Both the position numbers and the translations under genes were made by a program. The notes under the pieces were generated by a model. The model saw nothing but the letters and a program-made list of their open reading frames with translations, was not told where the DNA came from and did no database searches. Shown here piece after piece: positions 21,945-33,389 of a stretch of DNA of 64,000 nucleotides; position 1 is the first letter of the stretch, and each line of letters opens with the position of its first letter. Source of the DNA: Nephrocerus scutellatus (Eukaryota > Arthropoda > Insecta > Diptera > Pipunculidae); assembly GCA_947095585.1 (NCBI GenBank), contig OX352763.1, positions 67,779,024-67,843,023 on the forward strand. Reading direction: 5' to 3'.

Positions 21945-22604
21945 CTGCCGACGTCACTCGCACGACGTAACATCACTGTGGGGGTTCCCTACAGGTTGTT
22001 ACGTTGGTGCATCCAGCATATCGCTGCCGACGTCTATCTCTGCTTCCGTCATTCGTACGACGTAACTTCGCTGTGTGGGTTCCCTACAGGTTGTTACGTT
22101 GGTATATCCAGCATATCGCTGCCGACGTCTCTCTCTGCTTCCGTAATTCGAACGACGTAACTTCGCTGTGTGGGTTCCCTACAGGTTGTTACGCTGGTAC
22201 AGCCCGCATATCGCTGCCGACGTCTCTCTCTGCTTCCGTCATTCGTACGACGTAACTTCGCTGTGTGGGTTCCCTACAGGTTGTTACGCTGGTACCTCCA
22301 GCATATCGCTGCCGACGTCTCTCTCTGCTTCCGTCATTCGTATGACCTAACTTCGCTGTGTGGGTTCCTTACAGGTTGTTACGCTGGTACCTCCAGCATA
22401 TCGCTGCCGACGTCTCTCTCTGCTTCCGTCATTCGTACGACGTAACTTCGCTGTGTGGGTTCCCTACAGGTTATTACGCTGGTACCTCCAGCATATCGCT
22501 GCCGACGTCTCTCTCTGCTTCCGTCATTCGTACGACGTAACTTCGCTGTGTGGGTTCCCTACAGGGTGTTACGTTGGTACATCCCAGCATATCGCTGCTG
22601 ACGA
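21945..22604 (+). repeat. 95-bp satellite block A6 (~7 copies)
   Basis: Same monomer; includes a CCCGCATATCGCTGCC variant. Confidence 0.95.
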
Positions 22605-23615
22605 CTCGTCAACACTCACGTCGCTCAGGGTTTACGCTCATGTCAGACTAACGCTCACGCATCGCTCAGGAGTCACGATCGTCAGGCTCACGCCCACGCA
22701 TCGCTCAGGAGTCACGATCACAGGCTAACGCTCAAGCATCGCTCAGGAGTCACACTCATCTCACACTAATACTCACGCATCACCCAGGTTGCACGCTCAT
22801 CTCAGGAGTCTCGACCGTCTCAGGCTCACACATCGCTCAGGAGTCTCGACCGTCTCAGGCTCACACATCGCTCAGGAGTCTCGACTATCTCACGCTCAAA
22901 CATCGCTCAGGAGTCTCGACTGTCTCACGCTCACACATCGCTCAGGAGTCTCGACCGTCTCACGCTCACAGATCGCTCAGGATTCTCGACTTTCTCACGC
23001 TCACGCATCGCTCAGGAGTCTCGACTGTCTAACGGTCACACATCACTCAGGAGTCTTAACTGTCCCACGCTCACACATCGCTCAGGTGTCTCGACTGTCT
23101 CACGCTAACACATTGCTCAAAAGCCTCGACCGTCTCACGCTCACACATCGCTCAGGATTCACGACCGTCAAAGTCTAACGCATCGCCCAGGATTTACGCT
23201 CGTCAAAGGCTAACGCATCGCTCATGGGTTTACGCTCGTCAAAGGCTAACGCATCGCCCAGGATTTACGCTCGTCAAAGGCTAACGCATCGCTCAGGATT
23301 TACGCCCGTCAAAGGCTAACGCATCGCTCAGGATTTACACTCATCAAAGCCTAAGGCATCGCTCATGGGTTTACGCTCGTCAAAGGCTAACGCATCGCCC
23401 AGGATTTACGCTCGTCAAAGGCTAACGCATCGCTCAGGATTTACGCCCGTCAAAGGCTAACGCATCGCTCAGGATTTACACTCATCAAAGCCTAATGCAT
23501 CGCTCATGGGTTTACGCTAGTCAAAGGCTAACGCATCGCCCAGGATTTACGCTCGTCAAAGGCTAACGCATCGCTCAGGATTTACGCCCGTCAAAGGCTA
23601 ACGCATCGCTCAGGA
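22605..23615 (+). repeat. 35-bp satellite block B6 (~29 copies) with 141-bp higher-order unit
   Basis: In the right half, CTCATGGGTTTACGCT recurs at 23221, 23362 and 23503, giving a four-monomer 141-bp higher-order period. Confidence 0.93.
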
Positions 23616-24080
23616 TCCGTCATTCGAACGACGTAACTTCGCTGTGTGGGTTCCCTACAGGTTGTTACGCTGGTACAGCCCGCATATCCTTGCCGACGTC
23701 TCTCTCTACTTCCGTCATTCGTACGACGTAACTTCGCTGTGTGGGTTCCCTACAGGTTGTTACGCTGGTAACTCCAGCATATCGCTGCCGACGTCTCTCT
23801 CTGCTTCCGTCATTCGTATGACCTAACTTCGCTGTGTGGGTTCCCTACAGGTTGTTACGCTGGTACCTCCAGCATATCGCTGCCGACGTCTATCTCTGCT
23901 TCCGTCATTCGTACGACGTAACTTCGCTGTGTGGGTTCCCTACAGGTTATTACGCTGGTACCTCCAGCATATCGCTGCCGACGTCTCTCTCTGCTTCCGT
24001 CATTCGTACGACATAACTTCGCTGTGTGGGTTCCCTACAGGGTGTTACGTTGGTACATCCCAGCATATCGCTGCTGACGA
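23616..24080 (+). repeat. 95-bp satellite block A7 (~5 copies)
   Basis: Duplicate of the right part of A6 at offset 1,476. Confidence 0.95.
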
Positions 24081-25126
24081 CTCGTCAACACTCACGTCGC
24101 TCAGGGTTTACGCTCATGTCAGACTAACGCTCACGCATCGCTCAGGAGTCACGATCGTCAGGCTCACGCCCACGCATCGCTCAGGGGTCACGATCACACG
24201 CTAACGCTCAAGCATCGCTCAGAAGTCACACTCATCTCACACTAATACTCACGCATCACCCAGGTTGCACGCTCATCTCAGGAGTCTCGACTATCTCACG
24301 CTCAAACATCGCTCAGGAGTCTCGACTGTGTCACGCTCACACATCGCTCAGGAGTCTCGACCGTCTCACGCTCACACATCGCTCAGGAGTCTCGACTTTC
24401 TCACGCTCACGCATCGCTCAGGAGTCTCGACTGTCTCACGCTCACACATCACTCAGGAGTCTTAACTGTCTCACGCTCACACATCGCTCAGGTGTCTCGA
24501 CTGTCTCACGCTAACACATTGCTCAAAAGCCTCGACCGTCTCACGCTCACACATCGCTCAGGATTCACGACCGTCAAAGGCTTACGCATCGCCCAGGATT
24601 TACGCTCGTCAAAGGCTAACGCATCGCTCATGGGTTTACGCTCGTCAAAGGCTAACGCATCGCCCAGGATTTACGCTCGTCAAAGGCTAACGCATCGCTC
24701 AGGATTTACGCCCGTCAAAGGCTAACGCATCGCTCAGGATTTACACTCATCAAAGCCTAATGCATCGCTCATGGGTTTACGCTCGTCAAAGGCTAACGCA
24801 TCGCCCAGGATTTACGCTCGTCAAAGGCTAACGCATCGCTCAGGATTTACGCCCGTCAAAGGCTAACGCATCGCTCAGGATTTACACTCATCAAAGCCTA
24901 ATGCATCGCTCATGGGTTTACGCTCGTCAAAGGCTAACGCATCGCCCAGGATTTACGCTCGTCAAAGGCTAACGCATCGCTCAGGATTTACGCCCGTCAA
25001 AGGCTAACGCATCGCTCATGGGTTTACGCTCGTCAAAGGCTAACGCATCGCTCAGGATTTACGCTCATCTCAGTCTAATGCCCAAAAATCGCTCAGGATT
25101 TACGATCGTCCCAGACTCACGTTAAA
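24081..25126 (+). repeat. 35-bp satellite block B7 (~30 copies)
   Basis: Duplicate of B6 with the 141-bp higher-order unit repeated several times. Confidence 0.93.
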
Positions 25127-25266
25127 TTATAGGTTATAAGAAAAAAAGAAGGAAAATAAAGAAAATACTTTGAAGAGTCCCAAAAATAGAAATTTTATTG
25201 TAACGCCTGCTTGCCTCAGAACCCTCGTCACGCTGAGTTTACCCCGGCTGGGAAAACTCCGTTACA

Positions 25267-25713
25267 ATTTGCGCCCGAACAGGGACACTTCGACAGCAGT
25301 AACCCAACCACAAAACCAACAACGGCAGCGAAACAATCACAACAGCATGCGCAACAACAAAAACCACCATGTAAAAGGTGCAACCAAAAACAATCGCAGC
25401 AGCAAAAATTGTTCAACAACAACCACAGACACAGCAAAGGCAATGCCAGTTAATCTGGAGAACAACAGAGTGCACTAGAAGAACTATACAACAACAAGCA
25501 CTGCATCAGAACTCAACGCATCAACCGAACAACAATAGCAACGGCACAGCAGCAACGTAGTCGACAGCAGTAGCGAATTCAACAGCAGCAGCAGAGTCAG
25601 CATAAGCATTGGCAACAGAGGTAGTACCAGTAGCGGACGTAGCAAGATTAACGGGGACTACAAATGTAGATGCCCCGTTATTAGAACTAGCTAGTGAATC
25701 GCAAGTGTCTTTC
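25267..25713 (+). mobile_element. Internal leader of satellite-LTR element, purine tract deleted
   Basis: Primer-site sequence at 25269-25286 with its first G changed to T. The leader ends in GTGTCTTTC joined directly to AATTTTGTTC of U3, so the purine tract and the first ~35 bp of the next LTR are deleted. Confidence 0.72.
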
Positions 25714-25984
25714 GAATTTTGTTCACACAAAACATACCAAGTAGTTTTTTCCCCAAATTCGGGTGCATCCTGTACCCACGCAGTGCCGCCACCAAACGCA
25801 TATGAAAATAAAACAGCCAAAACAACTTCACGCCACCGGATTGACCAATCACAGCGAAGCACGCTATTTAGAATTTTGCTACAAAAAAATGTATAAAAGG
25901 GCGCTCTCTTAGTCTTCTTATTGTGCTGTTCGGATCACGCGGTGGTAAGTCATTATTAATAAAACTATTTCACTTACATTCGCT

Positions 25985-26541
25985 GCCGACGTCACTCGCA
26001 CGACGTAACATCATTGTGGGGGTTCCCTACAGGTTGTTACGTTGGTGCATCCAGCATATCGCTGCCGACGTCTATCTCTGCTTCCGTCATTCGTACGACG
26101 TAACTTCGCTGTGTGGGTTCCCTACAGGTTGTTACGTTGGTATATCCAGCATATCGCTGCCGACGTCTCTCTCTGCTTCCGTCATTCGATCGACGTAAAT
26201 TCGCTGTGTGGGTTCCCTACAGGTTGTTACGCTGGTACAGCCCGCATATCGCTGCCGACGTCTCTCTCTGCTTCCGTCATTCGTACGACGTAACTTCGCT
26301 GTGAGGGTTCCCTACAGGTTGTTACGCTGGTACCTTCAGCATATCGCTGCCGACGTCTCTCTCTGCTTCCGTCATTCGTATGACGTAACTTCGCTGTGTG
26401 GGTTCCCTACAGCTTGTTACGCTGGTACCTCTAGCATATCGCTGCCGACGTCTCTCTCTGCTTCCGTCATTCGTACGACGTAACTTCGCTGTGTGGGTTC
26501 CCTACAGGGTGTTACGTTGGTACATCCCAGAATATCGCTGC
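25985..26541 (+). repeat. 95-bp satellite block A8 (~5.9 copies)
   Basis: Same monomer. Confidence 0.95.
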
Positions 26542-27449
26542 TGACGACTCGTCAACACTCACGTCGCTCAGGGTTTACGCTCATGTCAGACTTACGCTCA
26601 CGCATCGCTCAAGACTCACGATCATCAGGCTCACGCCCACGCATCGCTCAGGAGTCACGATCACAGGCTAACGCTCAAGCATCGCTCAGGAGTCACACTC
26701 ATCTCACACTAATGCTCACGCATCACCCAGGTTGCACGCTCATCTCAGGAGTCTCGACCGTCTCACGCTCACGCATCGCTCAGGAGTCTCCACTGACTTA
26801 CGCTCACACATCGCTCAGGAGTCTCGACTGACTTACGCTCACACATCGCTCAGGAGCCTCGACTGTCTCACGCTCACGCATCGCTCAGGAGTCTCGACTG
26901 TCTCACGCTCACACATCACTCAGGAGTCTTAACTGTCTCACGCTCACACATCGCTCAGGTGTCTCGACTGTCTCACGCTCACGCATCGCTCAGGAGTCTC
27001 GACTGTCTCACGCTCACACATCACTCAGGAGTCTTAACTGTCTCACGCTCACACATCGCTCAGGTGTCTCGACTGTCTCACGCTAACACATTGCTCAAAA
27101 GCCTCGACCGTCTCACGCTCACACATCGCTCAGGATTCACGACCGTCAAAGGCTAACGCATCGCCCAGGATTTACGCTCGTCAAAGGCTAACGCATCGCT
27201 CATGGGTTTACGCTCGTCAAAGGCTAAAGCATCGCTCAGGATTCACGCCCGTCAAAGGCTAACGCATCGCTCAGGAGTTACGCTCGTCAAAGGCTAACGC
27301 ATCGCCCAGGATTTACGCTCGTCAAAGGCTAACGCATCGCTCAGGATTTACGCCCGTCAAAGGCTAACGCATCGCTTAGGATTTACACTCATCAAAGCCT
27401 AATGCATCGCTCATGGGTTTACGATCGTCCCAGACTCACGTTAAATTAT
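26542..27449 (+). repeat. 35-bp satellite block B8 (~26 copies)
   Basis: Mixed GTCTCGAC, GTCTTAAC and TCAAAGGCTAACG monomers. Confidence 0.92.
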
Positions 27450-27450
27450 A

Positions 27451-27751
27451 GGCAAAGGCAATGCCAGTTAATCTGGAGAACAACAGAGTGCACTAGAAGC
27501 ACTATACAACAACAAGCACTGCATCAGAACTCAAAGTATCAACCGAACAACAACAGCAACAGGAACAGCAGCAACGTAGTCGACAGCAGCAGCGAATTCA
27601 ACAGCAGCAGCAGAGTCAGCATAAGCATTGGCAACAGAGGTAGTACTAGTAGCGGACGTAGCAAGATTAACGGGGACTACAAATGTAGATGCCCCGTTAT
27701 TAGAACTAGCTAGTGAATCGCAAGTGTCTTTCCGCGAAAGTAACGGGGGAG
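27451..27751 (+). mobile_element. Truncated internal leader (no primer site)
   Basis: Leader starts at GGCAAAGGCAATGCCAG; the primer site is lost. Purine tract AACGGGGGAG at 27742-27751. Confidence 0.72.
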
Positions 27752-28046
27752 TGTGAGGAACGATATTCTTGTGGCCGAATTTTGTTCACACAAAACATGC
27801 CATATAGTTTTTTCCCAAAAATTCGGGTGCATCCTGTACCCACGCAGTGCCGCCACCAAACGCATATGAAAATAAAACAGCCAAAACAACTTCACGCCAC
27901 CGGATTGACCAATCACAGCGCAGCACGCTATTTAGAATTTTGCTACACAAAAATGTATAAAAGGGCGCTCTCTTAGTCTTCTTTTTGTGCTGTTCGGATC
28001 ACGCGGTGGTAATTCATTATTAATAAAACTATTTCACTTACATTCG

Positions 28047-28610
28047 CTGCCGACGTCACTCGCACGACGTAACATCACTGTGGGGGTTCCCTACAGGTTG
28101 TTACGTTGGTGCATCCAGCATATCGCTGCCGACGTCTATCTATGCTTCCGTCATTCGTACGACGTAACTTCGCTGTGTGGGTTCCCTACAGGTTGTTACG
28201 TTGGTATATCCAGCATATCGCTGCCGACGTCTCTCTCTGCTTCCGTCATTCGAACGACGTAACTTCGCTGTGTGGGTTCCCTACAGGTTGTTACGCTGGT
28301 ACAGCCCGCATATCGCTGCCGACGTCTCTCTCTGCTTCCGTCATTCGTACGACGTAACGTCGCTGTGTGGGTTCCCTACAGGTTGTTACGCTGGTACCTC
28401 CAGCATATCGCTGCCGACGTCTCTCTCTGCTTCCGTCATTCGTATGACGTAACTTCGCTGTGTGGGTTCCCTACAGGTTGTCACGCTGGTACCTCCAGCA
28501 TATCGCTGCCGACGTCTCTCTCTGCTTCCGTTATTTGTACAACGTAACTTCGCTGTGTGGGTTCCCTACAGGGTGTTACGTTGGTACATCCCAGCATATC
28601 GCTGCTGACG
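28047..28610 (+). repeat. 95-bp satellite block A9 (~6 copies)
   Basis: Same monomer. Confidence 0.95.
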
Positions 28611-29478
28611 ACTCGTCAACACTCACATCGCTCAGGGTTTACGCTCATGTCAGACTAATGCTCACGCATCGCTCAGGATTCACGATCACAGGCTAACGCT
28701 CAAGCATCGCTCAGGAGTCACACTCATCTCACACTAATGCTCACGCATCACCCAGGTTGCACGCTCATCTCAGGAGTCTCGACCGTCTCAGGCTCACATA
28801 TCGCTCAGGAGTCTCGACTATCTCACGTTCAAATATCGCTCAGGAGTCTCGACTGTCTCACGCTCACACATCGCTCAGTAGTCTCGACCGTCTCACGCTC
28901 ACGCATCGCTCTGGAGTCTCCCCTGACTTACGCTCACACATCGCTCAGGAGTCTCGACTGACTTACGCTCACACATCGCTCAGGTGTCTCGACTGTCTCA
29001 CGCTCACGCATCGCTCAGGAGTCTCGACTGTCTCACGCTCACACATCACTCAGGAGTCTTAACTGTCTCACGCTCACACATCGCTCAGGTGTCTCGACTG
29101 TCTCACGCTAACACATTGCTCAGAAGTCTCGACCTTCTCACGCTCACACATCGCTCAGGATTCACGACCATCAAAGGCTAACGCATCGCCCAGGATTTAC
29201 GCTCGTCAAAGGCTAACGCATCGCTCAGTATTTACGCCCGTCAAAGGCTAACGCATCGCTCAGGATTTACACTCATCAAAGCCTAATGCATCGCTCAGGG
29301 TTTACGTTCGTCAAAGGCTAACGCATCGCTCAGGATTCACGCCCGTCAAAGGCTAACGCATCGCTCAGGAGTTACGCTCGTCAAAGGCTAATGCATCGCG
29401 CAGGATTTACGCTCATCTCAGGCTAATGCCCACAAATCGCTCAGGATTTACGATCGTCCCAGACTCACGTTAAATTAT
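28611..29478 (+). repeat. 35-bp satellite block B9 (~25 copies)
   Basis: Same monomer family as B8, similar order. Confidence 0.92.
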
Positions 29479-29481
29479 AGG

Positions 29482-29719
29482 CAAAGGCAATGCCAGTTAA
29501 TCTGGAGAACAACAGAGTGCACTAGAAGAACTATACAACAACAAGCACTGCATCAGAACTCAAAGCATCAACCGAACAACAACAGCAACAGGCACAGCAG
29601 CAACGTAGTCGACAGCAGCAGCGAATTCAACAGCAGCAGCAGAGTCAGCATAAGCATTGGCAACAGAGGTAGTACCAGTAGCGGACGTAGCAAGATTAAC
29701 GGGGACTACAAATGTAGAT
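29482..29719 (+). mobile_element. Truncated internal leader (both ends lost)
   Basis: Starts with the shared GGCAAAGGCAATG deletion and ends at AAATGTAGAT joined to ATAGTTTTTTCCCC of U3; primer site, purine tract and LTR start are missing. Confidence 0.7.
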
Positions 29720-29964
29720 ATAGTTTTTTCCCCAAATTCGGGTGCATCCTGTACCCACGCAGTGCCGCCACCAAACGCATATTAAAATAAAACAGCCAAA
29801 ACAACTTCACGCCACCGGATTCACCAATCACAGCGCAGCATGCTATTTAGAATTTTGCTACACAAAAATGTATAAAAGAGCGCTCTCTTAGTCTTTTTTT
29901 TGTGCTGTTCGGATCACGCTGTGGTAAGTCATTATTAATAAAACTATTTCACTTACATTCGCTG

Positions 29965-30520
29965 CCGACGTCACTCGCACGACGTAACATCACTGTCGGG
30001 TTCCCTACAGGTTGTTACGTTTGTGCATCCACCATATCGCTGCCGACGTCTATCTCTGCTTCCGTCATTCGTACGACGTAACTTCGCTGTGTGGGTTCCC
30101 TGCAGGTTGTTACGTTGGTATATCCAGCATATCGCTGCCGACGTCTCTCTCTGCTTCCGTCATTCGAACGACGTAACTTCACTGTGTGGGTTCCCTACTG
30201 GTTGTTACGCTGGTACAGCCCGCATATCGCTGCCGACGTCTCTCTCTGCTTCCGCCATTCGTATGACGTAACTTCGCTGTGTGGGTTCCCTAAAGGTTGT
30301 TACGCTGGTACCTCCAGCATATCGCTGCCGACGTCTCTCTCTGCTTCCGTCATTCGTATGACGTAACTTCGCTGTGTGGGTTCCCTACAGGTTGTCACGC
30401 TGGTACCTCCAGCATATCGCTGCCGACGTCTCTCTCTGCTTCCGTCATTCGTACAACGTAACTTCGCTGTGTGGGTTCCCTACAGGGTGTTACGTTGGTA
30501 CATCCCAGCATATCGCTGCT
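29965..30520 (+). repeat. 95-bp satellite block A10 (~5.9 copies)
   Basis: Same monomer. Confidence 0.95.
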
Positions 30521-31144
30521 GACGACTCGTCAACACTCACATCGCTCATGGTTTATGCTCATGTCAGACTAATGCTCACGCATCGCTCAGGAGTCACGAT
30601 CACAGGCTAACGCTCAAGCATCGCTCAGGAGTCACACTCATCTCACACTAATGCTGACGCATCAGCCAGGTTGCACGCTCATCTCAGGAGTCTCGACCGT
30701 CTCAGGCTAACACATCGCTCAGGAGTCTCGACTACCTCACGCTCAAACATCGCTCAGGAGTCTCGACTGTCTCACGCTCACACATCGCTCAGGAGTCTCG
30801 ACCGTCTCACGCTCACACATCGCTCAGGATTCACGACCGTCAAAGGCTAACGCATCGCCCAGGATTTACGCTCGTCAAAGGCTAACGTATCGCTCAGGAT
30901 TTACGCTCGTCAAAGGCTAACGCATCGCTCAGGATTTACACTCATCAAAGCCTAATGCATCGCTCAGGGTTTACGCTCGTCAAAGGCTAACGCATCGCTC
31001 AGGATTCACGCCCGTCAAAGGCTAACGCATCGCTCAGGAGTTACGCTCGTCAAAGGCTAATGCATCGCTCAGGATTTACGCTCATCTCAGGATAATGCCC
31101 ACAAATCGCTCAGGATTTACGATCGTCCCAGACTCACGTTAAAT
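30521..31144 (+). repeat. 35-bp satellite block B10 (~18 copies)
   Basis: Same monomer family. Confidence 0.92.
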
Positions 31145-31283
31145 TATAGGTAATAAGAAAAAAAGAAGGAAAATAAAGAAAATACTTTGAAGAGTCCCAA
31201 AAATAGAAATTTTTTTGTAACGCCCGCTTGCCTCAGAACCCTGGTAACGCTGAGTTTACCCCGGCTGGGAAAACTCCGTTACA

Positions 31284-31750
31284 ATTGGCGCCCGAACAGG
31301 GACACTTCGACAGCAGTAACTCAACCACAAAACCAACAACGGCAGCGAAACAATCACAACAGCGTGCGCAACAACAAAAGCCACCATGTAAAAGGTGCAA
31401 CCAAAAACAATCGCAGCAGCAAAAATTGTTCAACAACAACCACAGACACAGAAAAGGCAATGCCAGTTAGTCTGGAGAACAACAGAGTTCACTAGAAGAA
31501 CTATACAACAAAAAGCACTGCATCAGAACTCAACGCATCAACCGAACAACAATAGCAACAGGCACAGCAACAACGTAGTCGACAGCAGCAGCGAATTCAA
31601 CAGCAGCAGCAGAGTCAGCATAAGTATTGACAACAGAGGTAGTACCAGTAGCGGACGCAGCAAGATTAACGGGGACTACAAATGTAGATGCCCCGTTATT
31701 AGAACTAGATAGTGAATCGCAAGTGTCTTTCCGCGAAAGTAACGGGGGAG
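31284..31750 (+). mobile_element. Internal leader of the most intact satellite-LTR unit
   Basis: Perfect primer site, CAA/CAG-rich leader, purine tract AACGGGGGAG (31741-31750) abutting the LTR. A frame near 31610-31745 reads in a Glu/Val/Ala-rich, coding-like way in several units but has no start and no known similarity. With the following LTR this forms the best reference unit. Confidence 0.8.
31286..31303 (+). other. Primer binding site, perfect tRNA-Lys type
   Basis: TGGCGCCCGAACAGGGAC, 2 nt after the LTR end TTACA. This is the exact complement of the tRNA-Lys3 3' end used by many retroelements and the only unmutated primer site in the array. Confidence 0.9.
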
Positions 31751-31953
31751 TGTGAGGAACAAAATTCTTGTGGCCGAATTTTGTTCACACAAAACATGCC
31801 ATATAGTTTTTTCCCCAAATTCGGGTGCATCCTGTACCCACGCAGTGCTGCCACCAAACGCATATGAAAATAGAACAGCCAAAACAACTTCACGCCACCG
31901 GATTGAAAAATCACAGCCCAGCACGATATTTAGAATTGTGCTACACAAAAATG

Positions 31954-31980
31954 TATAAAAGGGCGAGCATGCAGTCAGTC
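31954..31980 (+). promoter_or_regulatory. LTR core promoter (TATA + initiator)
   Basis: TATAAAAG (31954-31961) and TCAGTC (31975-31980), same arrangement as at 14583-14609. Confidence 0.65.
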
Positions 31981-32064
31981 GCTCTCTTTGTCTCGTTTTT
32001 GTGCTGTTCGGATCACGCGGTGGTAAGTCATTATTAATAAAACTATTTCACTTACATTCGCTGC

Positions 32065-32519
32065 CGACGTCACTCGCACGACGTAACATCACTGTGGGTG
32101 TTCCCTACAGGTTGTTACGTTGGTGCATCCAGCATATCGCTGCCGACGTCTATCTCTGCTTCCGTCATTCGTACGAGGTAACTTCACTGTGTGGGTTCCC
32201 TACAGGTTGTTACGTTGGTACATCCAACATATCGCTGCCGACGTCTCTCTCTGCTTCGTACGACGTAACTTCGCTGTGTAGGTTCCCTACAGGTTGTTAC
32301 GCTGGTACCTCCAGCATATCGCTGCCGATGTCTCTCTCTGCTTCCGTCACTCGTACGTCGTAACTTCGCTGTGTGGGTTCCCTACAGGTTGTTACGCGGG
32401 TACATCCAGCATATCGCTGCCGACGTCTTTCTCTGCTTCCGTCACTCGTACGACGTAACTTCGCTGTGTGGGTTCCCTACAGGTGGCTACGTTGGTACAT
32501 CCCAGCATATCGCTGCTGA
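32065..32519 (+). repeat. 95-bp satellite block A11 (~4.8 copies)
   Basis: Same monomer; one shortened monomer near 32255. Confidence 0.95.
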
Positions 32520-33244
32520 CGACTCGTCATCACTCACGTCGCTCAGGGTGCACGCTCATGTCAGACTAACGCTCACGCATCGCTCAGGAGTCACGATCGT
32601 CAGGCTCACGCCCACGCATCGCTCAGGAGTCACGATCTCAGGCTAACGCTCAAGCATCGCTCAGAAGTCACGCACAACTCAGACTAATGCTCAAGCATCA
32701 CCCAGGTTGCACGCTCATCTCAGGAGTCTCGACCGTCTCACGCTCACGCATCGCTCAGGAGTCTCGACTGTCTCACGCTCACACATCGCTCAGGAGTCTC
32801 GACTGTCTCACACTCACACATCGCTCAGGAGTCTTGACTGTCTCACGCTCACAGATCGCTCAGGAGTCTCGACTGTCTCACGCTCACACATCGCTCAGGA
32901 ATCTCGACCGTCTCACGCTCACACAATGCTCAGGAGTCTTGACTGTCTCTCGCTAACACATTGCTCAGAAGTCTCCACCGTCTCACGCTCACAAATCGCT
33001 CAGGATTCACGGCCGTCAAAGGCTAACGCATCGCCCAAGATTCACGCTCGTGAAAGGCTAACGCATCGCTCAGGGTTTACGCTCGTCAAAGGCTAACGCA
33101 TCGCTCAGGATTCACGCCTGTCAAAGGCTAACGCATCGCTCAGAAGTTACGCTCGTCAAAGGCTAACACATCGCTCAGGATTTACGCTCATCTCAGGCTA
33201 ATGCCCACAAATCGCTCAGGATTTACGATCGTCCCAGACTCACG
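32520..33244 (+). repeat. 35-bp satellite block B11 (~21 copies)
   Basis: Order of variants closely follows B4, supporting duplication of the two LTRs. Confidence 0.92.
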
Positions 33245-33389
33245 TTAAATTGTAGGTAAAAAGAAAAAAAGAAGGAAAATAAAGAAAATACTTTGAAGAG
33301 TCCCAAAAATAGAAATTTTATTGTAACGCCCGCTTGCCTCAGAACCCTGGTCATGCTGAGTTTACCCCGGCTGGGAAAACTCCGTTACA

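Larger units (their letters stand above)
21651..25266 (+). mobile_element. Longest satellite-bearing LTR (3.6 kb) with internal duplication
   Basis: TGTGAGG start and TTACA end are both present. TATAAAAG is at 21854-21861; a 15-bp stretch that carries TCAGTC in other units is missing here. The LTR holds two rounds of 95-bp plus 35-bp satellite, because a 1,476-bp segment (about 22140-23615) is repeated in tandem, starting at the CCGTCATTCGAACGACG join at about 23616. Confidence 0.85.
25714..27450 (+). mobile_element. Satellite-bearing LTR with both ends deleted
   Basis: It starts in U3, has a TATAAAAG box near 25893, blocks A8 and B8, and stops at TTAAATTATAGG, where the LTR end, the primer site and the start of the leader are missing. 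Confidence 0.78.
27752..29481 (+). mobile_element. Satellite-bearing LTR, 3' end deleted
   Basis: Begins TGTGAGGAAC; TATAAAAG near 27955; blocks A9 and B9; ends at the same TTAAATTATAGGCAAAGG deletion as the previous unit. Confidence 0.8.
29720..31283 (+). mobile_element. Satellite-bearing LTR, 5' end deleted
   Basis: Starts in U3; TATAAAAG near 29870; blocks A10 and B10; LTR end TTACA at 31283, followed by a perfect primer site. Confidence 0.82.
31751..33389 (+). mobile_element. Complete satellite-bearing LTR (1,639 bp), right edge of array
   Basis: TGTGAGG start and TTACA end, with U3 to about 31975 (CCAAT-type box region, TATA 31954-31961), TCAGTC 31975-31980, GTAAGT 32023-32028, AATAAA 32036-32041, then blocks A11 and B11 and a second AATAAA near 33279. 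If transcription starts at TCAGTC and the first AATAAA is used, both satellites are U5. The flank CTAGGAAGG is shared with 16346. Confidence 0.87.
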
